64,000 nt of DNA from Undaria pinnatifida (lineage: Eukaryota; Sar; Phaeophyceae; Laminariales; Alariaceae): contig JABAKD010000030.1 in assembly GCA_012845835.1 (NCBI GenBank), positions 2,791,416-2,855,415 on the forward strand. Direction: 5' to 3'. Under the pieces are notes generated by a model that was not told where the DNA came from, ran no database searches, and worked only from the letters and a program-made list of their open reading frames with translations. Positions 54,701 through 62,239 of this stretch are shown here, piece by piece (the first letter of the stretch is position 1; each line of letters starts with the position of its first letter). The translations under genes were made by a program, and so were the position numbers.

Positions 54701-57700
54701 CACAAACACAATAAAAAACACAAGACTGTATAAACTCACAGGTTCGCGAGCCTCATTTCCCTTGCCACCGCCTTTTCCTCGGCGTGCTTGTTTTGCTCCT
54801 CCTCCAGCGCGTTTATGCGCCGCCACATACTCTCTTCCTTGTCGCTCAACAATTTCCCTGCCGACAAATTAACCCATACAGCATAAAATCACACAAATAT
54901 ACACCGTGTTATCGAGGTATTGCCCTTGGGACCTGCCGCTGTTTTAATCCATACCTCATAGCGTCCTACCACAGATAAAAAACAGTTTGCAGTATATGCA
55001 ACATGCAACATGTGACCAGCACACAATACGTGCAGCAAACACGGCAAGTACATGTGTAGTCTATAGTGCGTACGAGGTACTATACAGTACGTACAGTATG
55101 CGAAGTAGGTATATACAACGTACAACAGCAAGCACGTCATGAATATCGCCCCTGAGGGCTTGAGGGCAGGTACAACATACATAAGATAACCGAACGGAGT
55201 ACGTATACATAACTCCGGAGGCAGGCCTTTGTTAACGTAATAAAAAAGGGTGAAAGAGGTGAAACAAAGTAAACTACCGATATACCAGCTATTAAAAATA
55301 CACCTACGAGTAGTGCTGGTACAGCCTTTGGGACATGAGAGGGACAAAGCGGCGAAACAGGATCGCGACGACAGCATCAGCGACACCAAGCAGCCCCGGC
55401 TGTTGGGGTATGGGTGTGTGTTCGGAGTACACGAAAGCAGATGCACGGCGACTGAGGCGACGGTGTGGGAGGGGGCGTTCAGGAGGTCCCGAGCGAACGG
55501 CTACCTAACATTGTTCGTGATCTCCACCCTATGCGCTTTGGGGTATCGCGGTGCGCACCACCGACTTTTGTTACCAACACGGCTTTGTTACGATGGGACA
55601 ACATAGTATAAAAATTAAAATACACTCCAGCTGTGAGATCGAATATTTTGTCGAAACTCATCTTTGCAAGCTGTGTGTGATACTCCGATCGCGCGTATTA
55701 CGGGTTGTGTGTCCTCATTAAGGGTATAGGTCGGCGACTCCCCTTGCAACTACAGTGTAGCTATCAGGGTCAACAGGGTGATGTCAGGCAGTCTGTGCGC
55801 GGAAACTATCAAACCCGTTTCTGAGGGGGACAAAATGTGACAGCTGTGGAAGGAAATGCATCAGTTTATCGAGTGAATCCTGTAAGTCGAATATCCGGTG
55901 AGGGGAGGGCGGAGTTTTTAAGGACGTGGGGGCCTGATTTTGATCAAAAGGGGGGCGGGAGGGGGGGAGGGGGGGGGAGGGGACGGGTGGGGCAGGTCAA
56001 TTTGCGCGTGGAAACTATAAATCCTTTTTGTGGGGGACGGGGGGGGGATGTGGCGGGGGAGGCGGGGGGCGGGGGGGGAGGGCTTCAGGTCGCATAGATG
56101 TAGGGGTTTGCTATACGCATGGTGCTAGGTCTAGGCGATGGTGCAGGTGGTGGGGAAGGAGGGGGCGTTGGGGGCGGGGGTGGGTGAGAATTGCAGCAGC
56201 GGCATGGCCGGCTCTACAAAGATAACGAGGCGATATCCAGGGCGTGGAAGTGTTTATTACTCTGGCGGAATTCGACATTAGGTGGGGCGTTTGAGCAACA
56301 GGAAGCGAGGAAAAAAAAAAAAAAAAAAAGGGGCGGGGGGGGGGGGGGGTTCATGAGGTTTAGGCCACATATATATACAATATTAAAATACACTCCAGCT
56401 ATGAGATCAAGGATTTGGTCGACACTGATGTTCGCAACATTGTGTGTGATCCCCCGATCGCGCGTATTAATCATACATTTAGGGGCTTGCTATACGCGCG
56501 GTGCTGGGTCTAGGCGATCGTGCGGGGTGTGGGGAAGGAGGGGGCGTTGGAGGGGGGGAGAGGGGATGAATGAAAGCTACGTCATGGATGGCTAGAAAGA
56601 TAATGACGTGATATCAATTGCTTAGAAGTGTTTATTACTCGGGCCGGTTTCGATTGTAAGTGGGGCGTTTGAACGAACTGGGCGAGGAACAGAAGGGGGA
56701 GGGGGGGGGAGGGCGGAGATGATTTGGAGCTACGGCATGGATGGCTAGATGGATAATGAGATGATATCAGCTGGCTGGTAGTGTTTACTACTCTAGCATA
56801 TTTTGATTTCAGGTGGGGCGTTTGAACAAGAGGGGTCGGGGGGGGGGGGCGGGGGGGCGAGCATTTGAATATGTGCGCGGAAACTATAAACCCTTAAAGG
56901 GGACGAACCTAACGGTTGCAGCAAGAAGACACCCCTTTATATCACCCGCCTGGTAATGTTTATTTTTCTAGAAGGTATGATGTTACATGGAGTATGCAAC
57001 CCAGTTCTTAGGTGTAGTAAAAAACGTGTTAAAAGCTTCATAATTTGTTATTGTACATGGATCGAAAGATAGAATATTTCGATCGATAGGTACAATCATG
57101 TAGATACCATTATTTTCTGACATCGCTAATTATAAGAAAGAGATACATATTGCCAATTACAACAGGCGAGGTGATGTGGTCATGCAATGTCACCGCCATT
57201 GAGAACGAAAGGGAGAGATGCGAATCGTTATTGTTTTGAAAGGAACGCTTAGTGTACACGCGCTCAATTACTTCGTTAGTCATACTTCGCTTGGCATAGG
57301 TTGGGAGGCGATCATGCAGACGGTATGTACGGAATACCTTACGTAATAAGTTGGTAGTGCGGTTTACCGCAATTTTAGCATATCGGTCTGTATCTCCTTT
57401 TCACATTATTATTGTCTCACATATACGATTTTACGCCTATGATTTTTGCCGTGCCGATGTGGGGCTCTGAGGTCGCCAAATCCAAGACAGATACATCTTA
57501 CAAATACACCAAGCGAGTGTTATATACTTGAGGTTATTAATAGCTAGTTTCGATTTTGAGCGACGTAGAGGCCCTCGTGGGATTGGCGTGTACTCAGTAG
57601 TGGAAATCGGGGCGGAAATCGGGGCTTACCCGTATGACCACATGACAAAACGCTGCTGTATTGCTACAAAAAACTTGGTTGAAGTCTCCAACATTACCCG

Positions 57701-59769
57701 AAGGATCACTGTTTATGCTGATTTGTCTTCCAGTTGTTTCCTTCCAGATGACTGCCTGGTACCTAGTAAGTCTCGTGTCTCACACAGACTATTCCACACG
57801 TCATTCACATCACACCATAATCTTCCTGACCTATTGATAGATCGTACAGATGAGAGGATATAGGGGCGTATGCATAGATCATGCGTATGCTGCAGATAAT
57901 GCGGAGACGTGACACATCACACAGACCGTACCAGATCAGAGTACGATGTAGTGTGCATGCAAACCCGGTCGGGCACACCCATGATAACATGACCACACCC
58001 AGTAGACTGCTACCGCGGGAACATGCGCAGATCAATCATTAGATGAGCCTCATGGAAAACTTGTACACTCGGTGCAGATCTGTGAAATATATCTGTGGGG
58101 TCTGTACAGTAGTAGAGTGATCTGAGCCCTCTAACGTGTGGACTACTACTCTGTACGTATTCACAGACATGGCAACGAGTTAACGTAAAACCAACAATGC
58201 TCCTGCAAACCACATGAACATCACCAACAAAACCATAAAAAACAACAACACAAAACCCGCACCCCCCCGTCGCCCAACTCCCATGCCAACCGCCCGTCAC
58301 ATACCTCGACGTCCCTCCTGCGCCCCTCCCTCCCCCCCCGCCACCGCCACCTCCTTCGTCTCCTCCTCCCCACCCCTCCGCTCCTCCTCTTGGGGAGGCG
58401 GGTGCGCTGCGTGGAACGTCTGGCGAATGATCATGGCGCGTAAGTCGCGCGTAGTCCTCCTAATCTTGGTAGCCGACTTCGCTCGCTTCGCCGCCGCCCT
58501 TCCCCCCCGCAGCGCCCTCAACAGCCCGGTCCGGAAAAGGAACCGGGACAGGGGGGGCGGTACTGAGGACTCGTGTCGCAACAGCTCTAGCTCTTCCTCC
58601 TCTTCCTCTTCTGTTTTCTCTACCACTCCCTGCCCGACTAGCTGCCGCTGCGCATGTTGGTGTTGGCGGTCTTCTGGCCGGGCCGTCCCCGTTGCCCTGT
58701 CAGGCACGCCTCCGGCGCCACCGCCCCCGGAGGAGGCGGTATTAGATGAGCGCTTCGCCAGTGCGACAGGGGAAACGAACATACTGTCGGCGGGGCAAGT
58801 ACGCCGCCGCCGCTGTGGCCCCTGCCACTGGATCCCATCTTCTCCTTCTCCCCCCCCCTGCTCCGCCTCCTCTCCCGCCGCTGCTGCTCCTACCGGGGAG
58901 GATCCGCCTCGCCCCCCCCTCCCCCGTCGACCGCCTGCTAAATCATCCCCTCGCTGCCGCTTCGTTGCGGACGACGACCGCGTGCCTTGGTTGTACGCGG
59001 ACCCGGACAGGGTTCCGCTCCGCGCCTTGCCAGTGGTGATGGTGGTTCGGGTTGGGGTGGAAAAGGGGGGGGTGACCTTTGCGGCGGGGTAGAAAGAGAT
59101 GGAGGCATTTGCCGTAGATGCGACGTAGCCTCTTTGGCGGGTTGTTGTCTCTGGGCGCGGGCAGTGTAGGGTGGGGTTGGCGGAAGCAGAAGCAGTGCCG
59201 GGGCGGGTTACGACGGAGGCCGCCGAGGACCAGCCGGGGGGCGGCCTGGAGTCGGAGGTGCCCCACGGGTGAAAGAGCGAAAGAAGCCGAGGCGGGGAGG
59301 AATCTTCTTCTGCCGCTGCTGCTGCTCCTGCTTCCTCTTCTACTGCGTGGTGTCCTGCTTGTGCTGCTGCTCGTGGTGTTCGTTGCTGTTGTTCTTGGCG
59401 TTGCTGTTGCTGCATCTCGCTTGCGGTCAGTTGAGGCGGTGACGGCCTCACTACAGAGGCGCGAATGTAAAGAGCACGGTCAGAGCTGTGGCTTGTAGCA
59501 GGGGTATAAGCTGCACTGCCGCGAGCACGAGCGCGAGGGGTAGCCATGGCGGCCGCGGCCGCGTTGGTTGCTTCGACCTGGCGATGCCCACGTCTACTGA
59601 TAGCACCGTCGCTGCTGCTGCTGCTGTTGCTGTTGCTAACATAGTGGCCGTGGTGTTGTGGATCCAAAGCGTCCTCAACCGCAGCGGAGGAGGAACCTCT
59701 GTCGGCCCCATGGGCTTCCCGCTGCGCAGGATTCCACATGGTGGAGAACTTCTTCCGGAGCTGATACAT
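42669..59769 (-). CDS. GLE1: GLE1-like mRNA export factor, 12 exons
   Basis: GLE1 proteins sit on the cytoplasmic face of the nuclear pore and, with inositol hexakisphosphate, stimulate the DEAD-box helicase DBP5 during mRNA export (family knowledge). Exons on the minus strand: 59769-58305, 54857-54740, 54302-54044, 52044-51960, 49654-49522, 49165-48925, 48687-48610, 47633-47535, 46763-46630, 45074-44918, 43838-43680, 42788-42669. All eleven junctions agree in phase, giving about 1,015 codons. Residues 1-490 are disordered; 490-770 are mostly coiled coil; the GLE1 domain spans roughly 790-1010. Diagnostic matches to the family: AFPMGCVAVDLM with LFLGMLYKRCPSAIP, EDMKTYLSRTKGLVVLMATV, AHPLPLAQGWSWLARFVN, and AGFELQRRYGNALDKVV followed by IKDEIFPAL. 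The C-terminus after FPALLPKSM is shorter than in animal GLE1; an undetected last exon remains possible. Confidence 0.85.
43195..43565. repeat. 177 bp tandem duplication including the end of GLE1 exon 11
   Basis: Two units each contain a long CCCCT pyrimidine tract, ten A residues, TTTTCCGTATTCCCTACAAC and CTTAAGCAACCAC. The last part corresponds to the end and donor of exon 11 (43680). The second unit continues into a copy of the exon 3' end (CGAGGACGGGCCCGGCGGGG) with one or two changes. Confidence 0.85.
43680..43838 (-). CDS. GLE1: GLE1 exon 11
   Basis: The acceptor GTTCACAG and donor TTAAG|GTTTGT bound 53 codons, phase 0 at both ends. It encodes the family H-P-x-G/L-x-x-G-W-x-W-L-A motif (AHPLPLAQGWSWLARFVN) and ends PVLEWFLK, which runs on to TAGFEL in exon 12. 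Confidence 0.85.
43865..44225. repeat. GGGGGTA / GGGGTG degenerate array
   Basis: G-rich 6-12 bp units (GGGGGTA, GGGGTAGA, GGGTGGG) over about 360 bp in a GLE1 intron. Confidence 0.85.
44440..44805 (-). repeat. Dispersed repeat A interrupted by a TIR element
   Basis: Minus-orientation repeat A blocks (ATGCGACTCGCC, TTCGCGCTTGGTGCAATCAA, GGATGCGAGGGTCTACGGCC) stop at 44566 and resume at 44765 (GCGACTACGGC, GCATGC, GAGTACTCCCC). The 198 bp between is the TIR element described separately. Confidence 0.65.
44567..44764. mobile_element. TIR element (MITE-like), copy 1
   Basis: The ends are ACAGTGGGCACCCCGATTTA at the left and the inverse of ACAGTGGGTACCCCGATTCA at the right, so TIRs reach about 24 bp with AAGAGC continuing. 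Inside are further GCTCTTA words in both directions. It shares the interior (CCGTGACNAG-CGAAA, GGGACATGCCGA) with copy 2. The target duplication is not clear. Confidence 0.75.
44918..45074 (-). CDS. GLE1: GLE1 exon 10
   Basis: The acceptor GTTACAG; the first base completes Lys with exon 9, giving LYKRCPSAIP, equivalent to the conserved K-x-C-P-Y-x-V-P of the family. It continues IGKGEGEDMKTYLSRTKGLV and ends at CAG|GTGCCG in phase 0. Confidence 0.85.
45405..45800 (+). repeat. Dispersed repeat F, copy carrying the TIR element
   Basis: Outer parts match 4245-4445 in order: AATAAGGCGGT words, CGGCCAAAATCGCTT, GAATAAGGCGGC, TATTGCTCTGGCACA, CTACTGAGGGACCCTT. The TIR element sits between the two halves. 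Confidence 0.7.
45467..45665. mobile_element. TIR element (MITE-like), copy 2
   Basis: The ends are ACAGCGGGTACTCCGATTTC and the inverse of GCAGCGGGTGGTACCCCGAT. The interior shares GAGCGCTCCGTGACAAG, GGGACATGCCGATTTGACCG and GCTCTTAACTTCCGAATGCT with copy 1. The two are similar throughout but clearly diverged. Confidence 0.75.
45890..46060. repeat. CAAGCCACACAATAAGGT degenerate repeats
   Basis: Five or six units of about 24 bp (CAAGCCRCACAAYAAGGTY) in a GLE1 intron; related CAC-CGAGTACA words continue to about 46620. Confidence 0.7.
46630..46763 (-). CDS. GLE1: GLE1 exon 9
   Basis: It encodes LVDYSERDHFSAESYR, AFPMGCVAVDLMTDHPDLSG and LFLGMLYK, the conserved core of the GLE1 domain. The donor is CAA|GTGAGG in phase 2. 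The acceptor is GAGCAG at 46764-46766, chosen for phase 0; using GGGAG three bases earlier would add one Gln. Confidence 0.85.
47535..47633 (-). CDS. GLE1: GLE1 exon 8
   Basis: Between acceptor GTGCAG and donor AAG|GTGGGG, 33 codons, phase 0 at both ends: DIHDKAEEPLAEAMRAGWGE and KAKEFLLFNLAEK. The frame is also open upstream, but the phase 0 requirement selects this acceptor. Confidence 0.75.
47860..48010. repeat. CCGGCACTATAGAGGGA repeats
   Basis: Four to five diverged units related to the array at 42235-42640, in the GLE1 intron between exons 7 and 8. Confidence 0.7.
48345..48490. repeat. (GGGTA)n pentanucleotide array
   Basis: TAGGG/GGGTA units with some GGGCA and GTAGG variants, about 145 bp. 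Confidence 0.9.
48610..48687 (-). CDS. GLE1: GLE1 exon 7
   Basis: 26 codons between acceptor GATCAG and donor AAG|GTGAGT, phase 0 at both ends: ILSSKDPSVKKTRMAFRKSY then QGCLNK. It marks the entry into the GLE1 domain (K-x-x-R-M-x-F-x-K). Confidence 0.75.
48925..49165 (-). CDS. GLE1: GLE1 exon 6
   Basis: Acceptor CGTACAG, donor GAG|GTGAGT; the first base completes Arg with exon 5. It is Ala-rich with a run of seven Gln, then ADRFIRDAEGLMAAVDGRRY. The alanine and glutamine runs are the linker between coiled coil and GLE1 domain. Confidence 0.75.
49180..49505. repeat. (CACCAA)n / (ACAACA)n microsatellite
   Basis: Hexanucleotide CACCAA arrays with CAA runs between GLE1 exons 5 and 6, ending about 15 bp from the exon 5 donor. 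Confidence 0.9.
49522..49654 (-). CDS. GLE1: GLE1 exon 5, with a GC donor
   Basis: The acceptor TTGAGCAG precedes GTAACC; two bases complete Gly with exon 4. It encodes NLRELKVVLSKQGIGRLKGR and SAVEAVRAGDEAAKAADHAR, helical. The phase-correct donor is CCAG|GCGAGA, a GC-AG intron; no in-phase GT donor fits as well. Confidence 0.75.
49855..49985. repeat. Pyrimidine (C/T) tract
   Basis: CCTTCC and CCCCT-rich sequence in a GLE1 intron. Confidence 0.85.
50285..51365. repeat. TCGGTATCAAATC-type minisatellite, about 1.1 kb
   Basis: Words TCTCGGTATCAAATC, TCGGTTTCA and TCATATCATACAATATC recur with period near 12-14 bp, with higher-order blocks of about 95 bp repeated between 50,840 and 51,260. It lies in the GLE1 intron between exons 4 and 5. 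Confidence 0.85.
51960..52044 (-). CDS. GLE1: GLE1 exon 4
   Basis: An 85 bp exon, acceptor GGCGCAG and donor GCCG|GTGAGG. It reads DDAAVTQLRRSYEHLEGLLQ and QMQLYVTAG, coiled coil. Phase 0 in and phase 1 out match exons 3 and 5. Confidence 0.8.
52065..52440. repeat. CACCGACTTAATAAGT / AGTTGGCTGACTATAAGT repeats
   Basis: Degenerate tandem units of about 17-30 bp, with GTTGGC and ACTTAT words, in a GLE1 intron. Confidence 0.65.
52600..53540. other. Intronic stretch with plus-strand open frames of unknown origin
   Basis: A plus frame at 52657-52920 has ordinary composition (VITTADCPLPVEAPLVLPQG) and an overlapping frame continues to 53152. No family is recognised. It lies antisense in a GLE1 intron and may be an eroded mobile-element fragment. 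Confidence 0.2.
53888..54029. mobile_element. Diverged TTAA-type miniature element
   Basis: The left end is TTCAACCCCTTCA and the right end AAAAGGGTTAA, with an interior ACAAATTACTTGGA block shared with 32782-32870. It ends 15 bp left of GLE1 exon 3, that is, just inside the downstream intron. Confidence 0.65.
54044..54302 (-). CDS. GLE1: GLE1 exon 3
   Basis: Acceptor GGGCCAG, donor CCTG|GTAAGA. It encodes RAEATLAFGEAQDAHAKLIT, ADMETLRSLFSGERNPSDRF and AAVKTYSTAKNVLQQQLF, mostly helical. The first base completes Leu with exon 2. Confidence 0.8.
54505..54600. repeat. (GGCAA)n pentanucleotide array
   Basis: About eighteen GGCAA units with GACAA variants, in the intron between GLE1 exons 2 and 3. 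Lys/Ala/Arg/Gln and Leu/Pro/Cys frames are artefacts. Confidence 0.9.
54740..54857 (-). CDS. GLE1: GLE1 exon 2
   Basis: Acceptor TCGGCAG, donor ACCT|GTGAGT; 118 bp, strongly coiled coil: LLSDKEESMWRRINALEEEQ, then NKHAEEKAVAREMRLANL. Two bases complete Gly with exon 1. Confidence 0.8.
55325..55407 (+). other. Exon-like block on the opposite strand in GLE1 intron 1
   Basis: GC-rich 83 bp in AT-rich surroundings, with acceptor GGTACAG and possible donor GG|GTATGG on the plus strand. It reads PLGHERDKAAKQDRDDSISD. No partner exons were found, so it may be a nested gene, a relic or chance. Confidence 0.2.
55612..56035 (+). repeat. Dispersed repeat B, near full-length copy
   Basis: Inverted partner of 9195-9625, sharing all blocks from CTCCAGCTGTGAGATCGA to GTGGAAACTATAAATCC. 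The two differ mainly in the lengths of G/C runs near 55945-55985. Confidence 0.85.
56080..56960 (+). repeat. Higher-order tandem array (~100-380 bp units)
   Basis: GTGTTTATTACTC, GGTGGGGCGTTTGA and GATAATGASRTGATATC words recur three to four times (about 56,225, 56,600, 56,750, 56,945), and GGGCTTGCTATACGC plus GGTCTAGGCGATSGTGC recur at 56,107 and 56,483. A repeat B fragment (56390-56470) is part of the unit. Confidence 0.7.
57000..58200. other. AT-rich part of GLE1 intron 1
   Basis: A plus frame at 57528-57863 has ordinary composition (GIGVYSVVEIGAEIGAYPYD) but no splice context or recognised family. GATCTA-type words appear near 57,840-58,100. Nothing else is supported. Confidence 0.3.
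58305..59769 (-). CDS. GLE1: GLE1 exon 1
   Basis: ATG 59769 is the only ATG in this frame before the upstream limit of the open frame (about 59868) and gives MYQLRKKFSTMWNPAQREAH. The exon encodes 488 codons of mostly disordered protein: Ser, Ala, Gln, Gly and Glu runs, Arg-rich basic patches (KRAKSATKIRRTTRDLRAMI) that could serve nuclear targeting, and ends GGAQEGRR at donor CGAG|GTATGT in phase 1. Confidence 0.75.
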
Positions 59770-59997
59770 GGCGCCCTTCCTCGGGATAGCCCTCCACAGC
59801 GGTGGCACTGCCGTAAACGGCGCCCCGCGCAAACGGGCCAGAAAAGCGAAACGCAAAACGCTCAACACTTAAAAACCAAATTTGGGAGTTCTACAAGATA
59901 ATGCGCGGTATATAGTCAGGATTTTCATGAAAACTCGTTTGCTCCAAGTCGTGTAGCAGCAGCCCTGCCCAGGTCCTGCTCAGCTCACGACGCAAGC
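59770..59997. promoter_or_regulatory. Likely shared promoter region between GLE1 and the ABC1 gene
   Basis: The two start codons are 228 bp apart and point away from each other, so both promoters and 5' leaders must fit here (inference). I do not see a clear TATA box. The GLE1-side part stays GC-rich; the middle is AT-richer around 59870-59930. Confidence 0.6.
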
Positions 59998-60170
59998 ATG
60001 TTCACTCCTCTTCGCCGGAGTGCCGCTGCTCTTTCCGGTGTGGCGGTGACAGGACTGGTCATTTCTGACCGAGACCAGCGGGACGCTGTGGCAGGAATCG
60101 CCAACGGAGCAAGCCGTTTCGGTAGGGCTTTCTTCTACGGCAGCGTGGTCAGCATCGATTTCAAATACAG
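59998..60170 (+). CDS. ABC1/ADCK1-like gene, exon 1
   Basis: ATG at 59998, donor TACAG|GTAAAC, 57 codons plus two bases. It contains an Arg/Ala N-terminus, a short hydrophobic stretch and SDRDQRDAVAGIANGASRFG, in the style of ADCK1 N-termini. Confidence 0.8.
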
Positions 60171-62023
60171 GTAAACAGCAGCATCGTACAGAAGTAGAGC
60201 AGACAACAAGCAGCCTGCAGGTGCACGGGTACGTACCAGTTGTCATGAGTGCTGCTGCACTCTATTGCTGTCCCCGAAGACGGTGTTAATGCTGATGATG
60301 CTGATGTTGTTCTCGCGGGACACTGGAAAAAAGGATCGGGGTGCTGAAACGCATGTATGTGGGATGTGGGACAGCGGAACGGAGATGTCCTTAAAGCACG
60401 GAACGGAGAATGTCCAACTACAACAACAGCAATGATACGTGGTAACGTGCAGCCTCCTACGGCAACAGGACGAGCACAGCAGCAGTGCTCACACGTAAAG
60501 CTAAAATGGTGTCGAACATAGAGTCAGGCATCCCGTACTCGTACGATATAGCGGAAATATAGCGACATGCCCCTCACTAACGCCACTCACTAAATGCTGT
60601 CCCTGGTACATACCGTTTTCATACGCACAGCGGTGCAATGTACCGCCGTGGGCACTCGTGCAGCTCAATGTGCTTCTGGTGTTCGTGTCATCACTGCTTT
60701 AGCTCGGTGAGAGTGTCAGGATGTTCTGAAGCACGGGCGCGGGGGGTAGGGATGAACTCATTTCATGCATAGCCTTAGTCATCACTGCTCTAGCTCGGTG
60801 AGAGTGTCACGATGTTCTGGAGCACGGGCGCGGGGGGTGGGGATGAACTCATTTCATGCATAGCCTTAGACCCTCGCATCCCTACTATGCCGGCACGGAA
60901 CACGTCAGGTTTTCGCCGACCAGGCAGACATCGCGTTCACCAAGCGCGAAGCGCCGTGAGGTGTTGGGCGAATTGAAGGTTCATTTAAACCTGGTAACTG
61001 GTATTAATAGTAACTTAGTGCGGGCGAATGGGCGAGACGAACTTCCGCGCCTTGTGCGTACTTTCTTGCTTATGGATGTCAGCTTCCAATGAATACAAAT
61101 GATTTCTGGTGCGGCCACTTCCAGAGACAGCAATGGGGATACTACCGTATGCAACTGCCTCGTGGGTGCCTCATCATTCACACGCTTCGTGATATCATCC
61201 CCCTTGCACGGAGTTGAGGTTCTCCGATCCGCACAACATGAGGGGGGTCACCGCCCACCGCCACCGCCGACCAAAACGCAACCCTCCCCCCTCGCTGCTA
61301 CTATCACCAACGCCAACGAAACGCAACCCCCACCCCCGCCCCGCGCTCCACGTCTCGCTGCTTCCACCACCGCCACCGATCGAAACGGACCCCCTCCCCC
61401 CGCGTTGCTGTCTCTGGAAGGGGCCACACCAGAAAACATATAATAGATTAATTCGAAGCTGTCATCCATATGCAAGAAAGTACGCAGAAGGTGCGGACTT
61501 CCGCCTCACACGTGGTTCTTAGTAGGATGTAGCTCACCCTTCATGCGACTCGCCGAGCACCTCACGGCGAATCGCGCTTGGTGCGTGCGATGTCTGCCTG
61601 GTCGATGAAACCCGATGCGTTCCGTCTCGGTATTGTAGGGTTGCGAGGCTCTTATGGACATACGACTACGACTATGCATGAAATGAGTGCACCCCCTCCC
61701 GCCCCGGTACCTCTTTACTGCTACCTCCACCACCGCCGATAAAAACGCCCCCCCCCCCCCACCCCCCCACCCCCGTTGCTGCCACCGCCTCGACCGCCGA
61801 TCAAAACGCAACTCCCCAGCCTCCGAGGGCTAGAAAAAGGGTCCGACGAGTACGAGGCTATTCGGAAGGGGGTTAACCTGAGGGCGGCAAAGCGGCTGCT
61901 GCACGTCTGCTCTAAGCACGGTGGTGTCTACACAAAGTTTGGCCAGCACATATCTTCGATGAACCACGTTTTGCCCAAGGAGTACACGGAGACGCTAAAG
62001 GTATTGCAGGACCGCAACCCGAG
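59998..62023 (+). CDS. ABC1/UbiB-family atypical kinase (ADCK1-like), first two exons, 3' part outside
   Basis: Exons are 59998-60170 and 61820-62023, phase 2/2 across a 1.65 kb intron. The family comprises atypical kinases/ATPases of mitochondria and plastids, linked to ubiquinone and lipid metabolism (family knowledge). Matches: RFGRAFFYGSVVSIDFKYSL resembles the helix before the N-terminal extension of ADCK1-type proteins. KGSDEYEAIRKGVNLRAAKR, then LLHVCSKHGGVYTKFGQHIS, carry the KxGQ motif (K-F-G-Q) that defines the family; VLPKEYTETLKVLQDRNPR is the usual continuation before Q-A-P. The kinase core itself is not found before the window end, so the remaining exons lie to the right of 64,000. 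The basic N-terminus (MFTPLRRSAAALSGVAVTG) fits an organelle-targeting peptide. Confidence 0.85.
60687..60866 (+). repeat. Tandem duplication of the left end of repeat A (~90 bp)
   Basis: Two adjacent copies carry TCATCACTG, TAGCTCGGTGAGAGTGTCA, GATGTTCTG, AGCACGGGCGCGGGGGGT and ATTTCATGCATAGCCTTAG. The second leads into the repeat A body. Confidence 0.85.
60760..61235 (+). repeat. Dispersed repeat A, long copy in ABC1 intron 1
   Basis: It runs from CATTTCATGCATAGCC through GACCCTCGCATCCCTACTAT, AAGCGCGAAGCGCCGTGAGG and the downstream extension (CAACTGCCTCGTGGGTGCCT, GGAGTTGAGGTTCTCCGATC). An inverted partner lies 220 bp downstream, so the intron transcript could form a long stem. Confidence 0.8.
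61450..61695 (-). repeat. Dispersed repeat A, inverted copy in ABC1 intron 1
   Basis: Minus-orientation blocks: GTCATCCATATGCAAGAAAG, GTGCGGACTTCCGCCTCACA, TGCGACTCGCCGAGCACCTC, TCGCGCTTGGTGCG and CTATGCATGAAATGAGTGCA. It ends about 125 bp from exon 2. Confidence 0.8.
61820..62023 (+). CDS. ABC1/ADCK1-like gene, exon 2 (KxGQ motif)
   Basis: The acceptor CTCCCCAG; the first base completes Ser with exon 1. The donor is CCGAG|GTGGGT in phase 2. It encodes LRGLEKGSDEYEAIRKGVNL and the TKFGQ motif region. Confidence 0.9.
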
Positions 62024-62239
62024 GTGGGTCGGCTGTTTTTCTTGCTCATGCCATCTAATGTCTTCGCACTTTTTACTTTTACTTTCTCCCTCCCTACAAT
62101 AGAAGTAACTCAGATCCAGGGTCACTTAAGCAGACTCTTCCCCCCCGCCCCCTACTACGATACTTGCCTTCATTGTTATCGCGAAAAGAGTTCAACCCTT
62201 TCTTCCTTCGCCCCTCGTCGAGTCGCGTCGAGTCGCGGT

